Part shown: positions 35,827 to 43,882 of the stretch, one piece after another
How positions within the stretch are numbered: the first letter of the stretch is position 1
How the letters are laid out: each line of letters opens with the position of its first letter
Source: an uncultured Christensenella sp.
GTDB lineage: Bacteria; Bacillota; Clostridia; Christensenellales; UBA3700
Length of the DNA stretch: 64,000 nt
NCBI GenBank assembly: GCA_949284695.1
Contig: CASDWJ010000013.1
Span: 1-64,000 of the forward strand
Reading direction: 5' to 3'
Made by a program: the position numbers and the translations under genes
Notes under the pieces: generated by a model
What the model saw: only the letters and a program-made list of their open reading frames with translations
Told to the model about the DNA's origin: nothing
Databases searched by the model: none

Positions 35827-37842
35827 ATGAAAAGATTGCTTTCAATTATTTTAGCGATCGCAGTTTTGTTTTGTGTCGTATCATGCGAGGGAAAAACCGA
35901 AGGCGGAAAAAAGTCCGAGACGGTTATTGCAGTAAGCGAAAATATGACTTATGACGAAAGCGAGTGGACGGCGTATCTGGCTGAAAAAAAAGAGATATGC
36001 CTTGCAGAGAACGGGGAGTCCGATTATAAAATAGTTATTCCCGCAGATAAGTCTGAAATTTTTAAAGAGGACGCGGAATATCTGCGTGACGTTCTGTGCA
36101 GAATGACCGGCGGTACGGATACTTTTGAAGTCATCACGGACAATGTATTTTATGCAGGCAAATTCATTTCGCTCGGAGACACGGCTTATTCTTCATCGGT
36201 TATTGCCGAAGGAGTTGAGAACGACGGATTCGCGATCAAAATTTCAGGCGGAAATATCTTTATCAAATCCTCTCCGTACGTTGACGAGAATACCGCAAAC
36301 GACGGCGTGATCAACGGCATCTATTCTTTTGCGGAAGATGTGCTCGGGTGCATGTTCGTAAGAAATGATTACGATTATGTGCCATATGCGCCAACGGTAT
36401 ATCTAACCCCTCTCGATATTGTTGACAATCCCGATTTTGCCTGGCGGAGAATATATCAATACGAGGTTTCGCAGGACGACTGGAGCAAAAGGATAAAAAG
36501 CAACGGTACGGGCGAAAAATCGGATATCGGCAACGACGGCAATAAATATTGGGGCACATGGTGTCACAGTTCTTTCAAATTCGTTGACCCTGATCTGTAT
36601 TTTGAATCGCATCCGGAATATTATGCGTATATCGACGGTGAAAGGCGTATAGAATACGACGGTCAGGATACGCAGCTTTGCCTGACCAATCCCGATATTT
36701 ATCCTATAATCGAAGCAAAACTCGAAGAATTTATCAATGAGTACCCGGACGCAAAATACTGGGATTTCAGCATAAACGACAACGCGCATTATTGTCAGTG
36801 CGATGAGTGCAACGAGTCTTATGAAAAATACGGCTCGAGAGCGGGAGCGCTGATAGAGATACTCAACAGACTTGCGGAGCGTTTTCCCGATAAATATATC
36901 AGCACTCTTGCGTATTTGTTCACCAAAGACGTGCCGGAAGGGATAGAATGCGCCGACAACGTGAACATAGTCATAGCACCTATTCAGACGTCGCAGCTTT
37001 ATAGCAGTAAATACGGTGAAAATGATGCATCGGCACAGGCAAAAGAAATGATCGAGGGGTGGAGTGCCGTCTGCGACAATCTGTTCGTATGGGATTATGT
37101 CGTCGATTTCAAAAATCTGCTGATGCCTTTCCCCAATTTAGCTGTGCAGAAAGAGAATGTCGAGTTTTACAAAGAGAATAACGTGAAAAGCGTGTTCCAT
37201 CAGGGGAGCAGAGAAAAGAAAGACGAGTTTGCCTGTCTGCGGAGTTATCTTCTTGCGAAACAACTCTGGGATACGGATACGGACGTCAACGCACTTCTTG
37301 GCAAATACGTCAGCGTTACTTACGGAGATGCGGCGCCTTACGTTGCCGAATATATCGACATAATGCACGACAGCGTCAGAGATGAGGCAACAGAGCTCGA
37401 CTTATACGATGCACCGCAGGCGCATTACGGCGATTATCTCAGCAATGAGAAAATAGCAGAATACATGAATCTTACCGAAATTGCGCTGAAAGCGACGGAG
37501 GGAGATGCCGAAAAGACGACTTTCGTCGAAGAAATCAGGATTAACGTGCTTTACGCAAAGATGTACGAAAACAGTTGGAACATAATGCAGAAAGAAGAAG
37601 CGTTTAAAGAATTTTGCGTTCTTGTAGAAAAACACGGCATAGAGAGACCTTTTGAGATTGCTCCGCCATATATGGACGAGTTTATCGCAGATACTTATCC
37701 CGACTATCTCAATTTGATCAGGCTGTATATTGCTTTGTGCATATTGGGAGCGGTCGCGGTTATCACGGCGGCGTGCGTTGTCGCGGTCGTTATAAAAAAA
37801 CGTCGCAAGAAAGGCGCATTATGCAAGGAACAGAATGCATAA
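35827..37842 (+). CDS. DUF4838-domain lipoprotein
   Basis: This 671-residue protein starts with a lipoprotein signal (LSIILAIAVLFCVVSC, lipobox cysteine near residue 20). DUF4838 occupies the middle, marked by AEYLRDVLCRMTGG, DLYFESHPEYYAYIDGERR, YWDFSINDNAHYCQCDECN with its paired cysteines, and FPDKYISTLAYLF. The domain is associated with glycoside-hydrolase-like enzymes of gut bacteria, with no defined substrate. Unusually, the C-terminus has a transmembrane helix (IALCILGAVAVITAACVVAV) and a basic tail, so the protein may be held at both ends in the membrane. GAGAGGGGAT precedes the ATG. Confidence 0.85.
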   Translation: MKRLLSIILAIAVLFCVVSCEGKTEGGKKSETVIAVSENMTYDESEWTAYLAEKKEICLAENGESDYKIVIPADKSEIFKEDAEYLRDVLCRMTGGTDTFEVITDNVFYAGKFISLGDTAYSSSVIAEGVENDGFAIKISGGNIFIKSSPYVDENTANDGVINGIYSFAEDVLGCMFVRNDYDYVPYAPTVYLTPLDIVDNPDFAWRRIYQYEVSQDDWSKRIKSNGTGEKSDIGNDGNKYWGTWCHSSFKFVDPDLYFESHPEYYAYIDGERRIEYDGQDTQLCLTNPDIYPIIEAKLEEFINEYPDAKYWDFSINDNAHYCQCDECNESYEKYGSRAGALIEILNRLAERFPDKYISTLAYLFTKDVPEGIECADNVNIVIAPIQTSQLYSSKYGENDASAQAKEMIEGWSAVCDNLFVWDYVVDFKNLLMPFPNLAVQKENVEFYKENNVKSVFHQGSREKKDEFACLRSYLLAKQLWDTDTDVNALLGKYVSVTYGDAAPYVAEYIDIMHDSVRDEATELDLYDAPQAHYGDYLSNEKIAEYMNLTEIALKATEGDAEKTTFVEEIRINVLYAKMYENSWNIMQKEEAFKEFCVLVEKHGIERPFEIAPPYMDEFIADTYPDYLNLIRLYIALCILGAVAVITAACVVAVVIKKRRKKGALCKEQNA

Positions 37843-37924
37843 CGGCGCACTGTCGGAAGATGTCTCATGTGGTCTCATGTGAGGCGAGAAAATAAAACTT
37901 AGATAAATTATAGGGGAAAAGACA

Positions 37925-38764
37925 ATGATCGGAGCTATAGCAGGAGACATTATAGGCAGCAGATACGAGTTCGTTATGGATTATCGCCGTCCTAAAAATT
38001 TCACTTTGTTCACGCCGGCATGCAAGCCGACTGACGACAGCCTGATGACGCTTGCGGTCGCCAAGGCGCTCGTCGAGTCGGGCGGAGACAGAGACAAACT
38101 CAGATCGGTCGTGGTCGGCTGTATGAAAGAGGTCGCTCACGCACATCCCGATACGGGTTGGGGAGCGAGATTCGCAAGATGGCTGTTTACCGATGAAAAG
38201 TCGGAGCCGTACAACAGCTTCGGCAACGGCGCGGGCATGAGGATAAGTCCCGTCGGCTGGGTCGCGGAAAGCGAGGAGGAAGTCAAAGAGCTGTCAAAAA
38301 TAGTTACGGAAGTTTCACACAATCACCCCGAAGGTCTGAAGGGCGCCGAAGCGGTGGCTATGGCGGTTTTTCTTGCGAGAACGGGCAAGGGCAAAGAGGA
38401 GATCAGGGAGCGGCTTGCCGCTTATTATCCGAGGCTCAGGGACAAATATTTTACGATTGCCAACATTTACGAAAAATACGGTTACGACGAGATGGGAATG
38501 TGGGTCACGTGTCAGGGAAGCGTGCCGCAGGCGCTCGTCGCTTTTCTTGACGGCAACGACTTCGAGGACTGCGTCCGCAACGCGGTATACATCGGCGGCG
38601 ATTCGGACACCATCGGAGCGATGACGGGCTCGATCGCGGAGGCGTATTACGGTATACCCGAGGACATAAAAGACAAGGCAATGTCTCGTCTTACCGACGA
38701 TCTGTTAAAAATTTACTATGATTTCCAAAAGATAAAAAAGCCGCGTGTCTGCGAAAACAGATAA
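37925..38764 (+). CDS. ADP-ribosylglycohydrolase family protein
   Basis: This 279-residue enzyme belongs to the ARH/DraG family, which removes ADP-ribose from proteins or small molecules. The magnesium-binding signatures are visible: GAIAGDIIGSRYEF at the N-terminus, PTDDSLMTLAVAKAL, and near residue 220 GGDSDTIGAMTGSIAEAYYG. No ADP-ribosyltransferase gene is seen nearby. AGGGGAAAAGACA precedes the ATG. A 9-bp direct repeat (TCTCATGTG twice, near 37862-37880) lies upstream. It is 73 bp before the helicase gene and may be co-transcribed. Confidence 0.92.
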   Translation: MIGAIAGDIIGSRYEFVMDYRRPKNFTLFTPACKPTDDSLMTLAVAKALVESGGDRDKLRSVVVGCMKEVAHAHPDTGWGARFARWLFTDEKSEPYNSFGNGAGMRISPVGWVAESEEEVKELSKIVTEVSHNHPEGLKGAEAVAMAVFLARTGKGKEEIRERLAAYYPRLRDKYFTIANIYEKYGYDEMGMWVTCQGSVPQALVAFLDGNDFEDCVRNAVYIGGDSDTIGAMTGSIAEAYYGIPEDIKDKAMSRLTDDLLKIYYDFQKIKKPRVCENR

Positions 38765-38837
38765 ATTTTTCTGAAAAACGTCAACTCGGGTCCGACGTCT
38801 GCCTATACAAAGACAGAAACAAGAAAGGAGCGTAGCC

Positions 38838-41357
38838 ATGAATCCGATATTTCTAAGTTTAAAACTCACTATACCCGATTATTTTATGACCGATGCAAAA
38901 AGGGAAAAAGAGTACAGGTTGATACAAGCCGTCGACAACGGGAAAGTGCATAGCGTAAAGCTGACATCCAACGGCTTAAACGTAGAACACGACAAGAGGG
39001 ACGATAGGTATATCGTAAAATTGCACAACGTCAAGATCGTTTACAAGACGAAAGACGGTTGTCTGATCCTCAAAGGCAAGCTCGGGTGCAGATTCTGTCA
39101 TCCGTTCGGCGGTGAGTTTTACGTACAATACGCGAGCGTAGACCAGACCGATTTCGACAAGGTCGTCGGTGCGAACGCGGACATCGTATTCTGCAGTACG
39201 CCTATGTCTGTCGACGAAACGAAAAGCGCGCTTGAAAGAATTTGCGAAAACGAAAATTTTGTCTTCAACGTGTCGCAATTCGACGAGTTTATGGATATAT
39301 TTTCCTATTACAAAACTCTTTCGGCGGGAGTCAACAACAACAAGCATTTCAGGATCAGAACGATTTCCAAGCCGTATAAATTCGCTCCTGCCGACGTAAA
39401 GGGAATAGAAACCGACGACGAAAACGCGGTCAGGAATGCGGACGGCATCGTTATAGGGTACAGGATAGAGCAATACAGGTTTCTGGAACTCAGAGACGAG
39501 ATCAAAGATCAGGTATACGATATAGTCGATCTCGATATCGACGCCGCAAAAGACGATATTAAACAGATCAGAAGGTTTTCGGACAACCTTTATCTCGACG
39601 AAAACGAGGAACTCAACGACCGTTTTACCAAAAATCTCAATTCTTTCCGCTTGATAAAGACAGAAGAAGTCGACGGCAGACTCAGGCTCTCGGGCGAAAT
39701 GAGATATTCCGACAAGACGTGCAGATATCTGCATCTTTACGATATGGGTCAGAAAGTCAAACTCGAATCCATCGACAATTCTCTGAGACTTATCAAGCAG
39801 GGCGCGTCGGGCGCCGCCGCAGAACTTCTCGAATACATAATCGGCGACAAACCCATGCCGTCCAACCGTGCCGCGCGCAGGGCGGGAGACAATAAGGACG
39901 AATACGCAAAAGGACTCGACGAAACGCAGAAAAGGGCGTTTATGATGGCGACCGACGGGTCTCCTGTCAGTCTTATCAAGGGACCTCCCGGCACAGGCAA
40001 AACGCACGTGATAAACGCTATCGTCCAGTACGTGACAAAAGAGCTGGGGCAGAAAGTGATCATATCTTCACAGACGCACGTCGCGATCGACAACGTCCTC
40101 GACAAGATAATGGAGAATTATGACCTTATCATCCCCAACAGGATAACCAACAGAAGAAACAAATATTCGGTCGAGGAGATAGATTCTACGATCTACAAGA
40201 CGTGGGGCAAGAAGTTTTCTTCGCACAACGCAAGGGCAACGGATACGCGTCTCAGCGCGCTGATCGCGGAAGATATGAAGCGGTTCAGAGGAGAAAAGAG
40301 CTTTTGTTTTTCTGAAAAGGTCGACGAGTCGGAATATTCCGTGATAGGCGCGACGACGACAACGAGCGCGATCGGCGGCAAAAAAGGACTTGAACTTTTC
40401 GACGGCTACGACTGGCTTATCATCGACGAGGTGTCCAAGTGTCCGATAACCGAAGTGCTCAGGTATCTGCCTTACGTCAGTTACATCATAATGGTCGGGG
40501 ACGATTTCCAGCTCGCGCCGCTTCTCGAACTTCAGAAAGATGATGTCGAAAAACTACCCGAATACGATGAGGACAAGTACGAAAAACTGAGGAAGATATA
40601 CGAAGAATCCGTTTTCGCCAAGACGCTCAAAAAAGCAGAATCGGCGGGAAGGCTCGAAGTTCTCAAAGTAAATTACAGATCGGTAAAGGACGTTCTCAAC
40701 GCATACAACATCTTTTACTCAAACCAGCTGCAGGGGCGCAGAGAACTCGTCAATCCCGATAAGGTGCGGTTTGTTCAAGGGTCTCCGTTCGGGCAAAAAG
40801 ACGTATTTTTTGTAGACGTAAAGGCGGGTAAAGAGGCAAAATACGGCACGTCGAGATTCAACGTGGAAGAATTGTGCGCAACTACAGACGTGCTCAAAAA
40901 GCTGATTAAAGACGTCGAAAACCCTCAGAGCGTTTCGTTGTCTGCGATATTCCCTTATGCGGCGCAGATAGAAAAGTTTCAGAAAGAGAACAGAGATCTG
41001 ATAAATTTGCTGAAAAAGACGTTCAAGAGCTTTGAATACGATACCGTGGACGCGTTCCAGGGCAGAGAGACGGACATCGTGCTCGTCAATACCGTGGTGA
41101 CCGACAGCTCGCAACACAACTTCCTAAGCGATTTCAGGCGCATCAACGTGTCGATGAGCAGAGCAAAGGACAAACTTTTTGTGTTCGGAAATCCGTATAC
41201 GCTCTCAAGGATAAACATGAGCGTGTCGGGAGGCGGAAAGAGGAGATATTTTGCCGACATAATCGAAGATATCAGAAGATTCGGCATGATAATAAAATAC
41301 GACGGAGGTAATATGGACTATGAAGCTGCAGGTAAGGCTGAAATTATCGTTGAATAA
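38838..41357 (+). CDS. Upf1-like superfamily 1 helicase
   Basis: This 839-residue protein has an unrecognised N-terminal region of about 360 residues with beta-rich character (VHSVKLTSNGLNVEHDKR, IVKLHNVKIVYKTKDG). A full SF1B motor follows: Walker A LIKGPPGTGKTHVI near residue 377, DWLIIDEVSKCP (motif II) near 527, MVGDDFQLAPL (motif III), VNYRSVKDVLNAYNIFY (motif IV), TVDAFQGRETDIVLVNT (motif V) and RRINVSMSRAKDKLFVFG (motif VI). It resembles AAA_11/AAA_12 helicases, some of which belong to defence systems. It has a GAAAGGAG site, and the next gene overlaps it by 38 bp. DNA or RNA as substrate cannot be told. Confidence 0.9.
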   Translation: MNPIFLSLKLTIPDYFMTDAKREKEYRLIQAVDNGKVHSVKLTSNGLNVEHDKRDDRYIVKLHNVKIVYKTKDGCLILKGKLGCRFCHPFGGEFYVQYASVDQTDFDKVVGANADIVFCSTPMSVDETKSALERICENENFVFNVSQFDEFMDIFSYYKTLSAGVNNNKHFRIRTISKPYKFAPADVKGIETDDENAVRNADGIVIGYRIEQYRFLELRDEIKDQVYDIVDLDIDAAKDDIKQIRRFSDNLYLDENEELNDRFTKNLNSFRLIKTEEVDGRLRLSGEMRYSDKTCRYLHLYDMGQKVKLESIDNSLRLIKQGASGAAAELLEYIIGDKPMPSNRAARRAGDNKDEYAKGLDETQKRAFMMATDGSPVSLIKGPPGTGKTHVINAIVQYVTKELGQKVIISSQTHVAIDNVLDKIMENYDLIIPNRITNRRNKYSVEEIDSTIYKTWGKKFSSHNARATDTRLSALIAEDMKRFRGEKSFCFSEKVDESEYSVIGATTTTSAIGGKKGLELFDGYDWLIIDEVSKCPITEVLRYLPYVSYIIMVGDDFQLAPLLELQKDDVEKLPEYDEDKYEKLRKIYEESVFAKTLKKAESAGRLEVLKVNYRSVKDVLNAYNIFYSNQLQGRRELVNPDKVRFVQGSPFGQKDVFFVDVKAGKEAKYGTSRFNVEELCATTDVLKKLIKDVENPQSVSLSAIFPYAAQIEKFQKENRDLINLLKKTFKSFEYDTVDAFQGRETDIVLVNTVVTDSSQHNFLSDFRRINVSMSRAKDKLFVFGNPYTLSRINMSVSGGGKRRYFADIIEDIRRFGMIIKYDGGNMDYEAAGKAEIIVE

Positions 41358-42765
41358 AGAAGTCAAAAGAATAAAGATCAGTTACAACACGTTTGAAAAA
41401 GCGCCTTTCGACAAGTACCTTGCGGCGAGTCTGGCGTTAAGAACGAGACAGCTTGCCGGCAGATCCCGCCAAGCCGCGACTACAGAAGCGTTCGCATATA
41501 TAGACGAGATCACCGGCAGCGGAAGCCTCAACCCTCATCTGAAAGAGCTTTTGAACGAGGCGGCAAAACTCAGCAACGAGGAACTGCAAAAAGTGCTCGA
41601 CGATTCTCTCGTGTCAGTACTCAGGATGAACAATAAAAACCGCTATACTTATTACCCTCAGCTCGGGGTTTCCGAGTTCCGCGGCAAGGCATACGACGGG
41701 GATATGGGCGCAAGCGCGGACTTTGCGTACCTTTGCGGGATAGAAGGCAAGGTCGTAAGCACGGAGTTCGAGATCGTTTCGGATCAGAGCGGCAAGGCGG
41801 AGCAGTATCCCGTATCTTTCGAGGAAAACGGAAAAATAAGGGTCGGGATCGCGTCTGAGTTTTTCGACATATCGGATGAAGATTTCAGGGAAGTCCTCGA
41901 GACAGATATGCCCGATATCAAAGGATATCGCGGCAAGGTGCACAAAACCGCGGACGGCGACGGCTGGAGGATGCTGACGAAATCGGCATACAACAACCTT
42001 GCGGACGGCGATTATTTCTTTGACGAAAAAGGAGATCATTGCCTTATAAGGAACGACAGCGTCAGAAAAACCGAAATTGCCGAGGCGCACGGCCTTTACA
42101 TATACAGGGAGAGAATACTGCCGTACGTCGGGAACCGCGAGCTCAGCAACACCGTCCTCACGGTGATGATCGAAAAGAATGCGTTGACGCGCTACAATGC
42201 GGCTTCGCTCGCGAATTTGTTGAAAGAAGCGGAGGATAAAGTCGCGCAGAGCGTCGTCAATGCCTATCTTATGAAAAAAGCGGACAGAGATATAGCTTTT
42301 GCTGCTGTCGGGCTTTTAAGAAAGGGGATCGTCACAGGCTGGTCGATGCAGTCGCTTTCGGTGGTTCTCAGGTATGCGCCTGGCGACAGTCTGAACGTTC
42401 TTTACAAGGTCAGCCCGCGTCTCGGCTTCAGCATAGAACAATTGCTTAAGATTGACAGAGATATTCTTGTGCCGACAGACAGATCGAAAGTGGAAGAATA
42501 TATCAACGATATCAACAAGAAAAAGAGCGTGATACTGAGCATTACAGGAGAAATCACCGCAAAAGGTCTCCGCGAAAAGGCAAAACAGCTGACGTCAAAC
42601 GACGAGACGAAACGTTTTTCAAGGTTGTGCAACGAATTGATAGGTCACGTCGATAAGGGTATTGACGAAGTGTCTCCGAGTGAAGTCGACGAGTGGCTGA
42701 AAAAGGCGATGCAGCTAAAAGAACTTGCCGAGAAGATAGAAGCAAGGCTTGCCGCGAACGGCTGA
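41320..42765 (+). CDS. Unrecognised partner protein of the helicase
   Basis: This 481-residue soluble protein starts inside the helicase gene (38-bp overlap in a different frame), with GGAGGT 10 bp upstream, so the two are made together. I do not recognise a family. The N-terminal third is basic and helical (KRIKISYNTFEKAPFDKYL, ALRTRQLAGRSRQAATTEA). The middle has beta character with many aromatic residues (YTYYPQLGVSEFRGKAYDGD, DGWRMLTKSAYNNLADGDYF). The C-terminal third is helical and charged (QLTSNDETKRFSRLCNEL) and ends in a short coiled coil. It could be an adaptor or effector for the helicase. Confidence 0.72.
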   Translation: MKLQVRLKLSLNKEVKRIKISYNTFEKAPFDKYLAASLALRTRQLAGRSRQAATTEAFAYIDEITGSGSLNPHLKELLNEAAKLSNEELQKVLDDSLVSVLRMNNKNRYTYYPQLGVSEFRGKAYDGDMGASADFAYLCGIEGKVVSTEFEIVSDQSGKAEQYPVSFEENGKIRVGIASEFFDISDEDFREVLETDMPDIKGYRGKVHKTADGDGWRMLTKSAYNNLADGDYFFDEKGDHCLIRNDSVRKTEIAEAHGLYIYRERILPYVGNRELSNTVLTVMIEKNALTRYNAASLANLLKEAEDKVAQSVVNAYLMKKADRDIAFAAVGLLRKGIVTGWSMQSLSVVLRYAPGDSLNVLYKVSPRLGFSIEQLLKIDRDILVPTDRSKVEEYINDINKKKSVILSITGEITAKGLREKAKQLTSNDETKRFSRLCNELIGHVDKGIDEVSPSEVDEWLKKAMQLKELAEKIEARLAANG

Positions 42766-42839
42766 GGCGGCGAAGCATAAATCGGTCATTTAGACGGTGG
42801 GATCAGTATATCCTGCCGTCTTTCCACATAAAATACGGT

Positions 42840-43559
42840 ATGTGGAAAAAGACGGTGACTATCGACAAGAAGTTTGCCAAAGAATACGACGTGCTTGTCA
42901 GAGAGCTTGACAAGAACAAATTCGTCGTATTTGCGGCTGAGGAAGGAAAAAACAGGAGATATCTGTCTGTCGCGGCAAACGAGCGAGACGCGGAGGCGGC
43001 GGACGATTTTTTGTGCGCGAAGATCGCGGGATTGCTTACGACGTACTTCAAACACGCTTTTCTCATGAAGAAGCTCGGACTTGAGAGGGTGAACGCGGCG
43101 CAGGCGTGTCTGCTCGCCGTAATGGTCTACTACGATTGCGAGGGCGACCGAGAGGAGATATTCGACAAGCTCAAAGGCTACGAAGTGATCAGCGTGGACG
43201 GGGTCTGCAACTTTGCTATGAAAGATATCAAACGCGACTGGGAAGAACTGGCGGCGATCTCCGAAAACCTTTTCGACGGAGACTACGGCGACGAAGATCT
43301 GCTCGAAGTCGCGTGCTACGTCGTCGAGGAAAAGGCGGACAGACCGCGTTTTCTTATTGCCGACGCAAAAAATCCAGTCGTGACCGATCTGTCCCGAGGG
43401 GGATTCGTGACGGTCGACGCGTTTTACGGCAACGCGGATCTCGATCTGATAAACTGCGTGGTCGGCAACGGCGCAAAAGAGGTCACTCTCGACGCGGGTT
43501 TCAAGGACAAGGAACTGATAAAGACGTTGTCGCGCTTTGCAAAAGTCAGAAACATCTAA
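42840..43559 (+). CDS. ytxC: YtxC-like protein (putative sporulation gene)
   Basis: This 239-residue protein (from ATG 42840; the 288-residue reading starts inside the preceding gene) lies directly upstream of thrS, where Bacillus and Clostridia carry ytxC. Features are an N-terminal beta region, then helical segments (FKHAFLMKKLGL, AQACLLAVMVYYDCEGDRE), a repeat of long hydrophobic strands, and DLINCVVGNGAKEVTLD near the end. The position and general pattern support YtxC, a sporulation-associated protein of unknown biochemical role, but the sequence match is by eye. The start has no ribosome-binding site; a CATAAAAT box sits 5 bp before it. Confidence 0.55.
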   Translation: MWKKTVTIDKKFAKEYDVLVRELDKNKFVVFAAEEGKNRRYLSVAANERDAEAADDFLCAKIAGLLTTYFKHAFLMKKLGLERVNAAQACLLAVMVYYDCEGDREEIFDKLKGYEVISVDGVCNFAMKDIKRDWEELAAISENLFDGDYGDEDLLEVACYVVEEKADRPRFLIADAKNPVVTDLSRGGFVTVDAFYGNADLDLINCVVGNGAKEVTLDAGFKDKELIKTLSRFAKVRNI

Positions 43560-43594
43560 ATATCCGCGCCGGCGCGCAAGTTGAAGAAAAAACG

Positions 43595-43623
43595 TTGACA
43601 ACGGGGTTCGCGCGTGCTACAAT
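43595..43623 (+). promoter_or_regulatory. Promoter of thrS
   Basis: A perfect TTGACA (43595-43600), 17-bp spacer and TACAAT (43618-43623). Confidence 0.88.
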
Positions 43624-43629
43624 ATATTA

Positions 43630-43862
43630 ACAAAGTTAATGCCGAGCCGCTTTGCGGCAGTCGGAGGACAAGCCTTAGCGTTACGCGCCACAGAGAGCTT
43701 TCGGGGCTGAGAAGAAAGCGCAGACGGACGTTGACGGTACCACCGCCGGACAGGCACGTTCCCGTGCGTTACGGGAAAAAGAGAGACGGCACCCCGTGCC
43801 GTAAGTAAGGTGGAACCGCGATATATTGTCGTCCTTACGTGACAACGTAAGGGCGTTTTTTA
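43630..43862 (+). promoter_or_regulatory. T-box leader of thrS
   Basis: The leader contains GAGAGCTTTCGGGGCTGAGA (stem III region), followed by AGAAAGCG, and the T-box core AAGGTGGAACCGCG (43807-43820). A terminator follows with an 11-bp stem (43830-43840 with 43845-43855, loop GACA) and T-run 43856-43862. An ACC triplet, as needed to read uncharged tRNA-Thr, is present in GGTACCACCGCC near 43736, but which bases form the specifier loop needs folding. Uncharged tRNA-Thr is expected to bind and permit transcription into thrS. Confidence 0.92.
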
Positions 43863-43882
43863 TTTGCAAAGGAGGTATCTCT

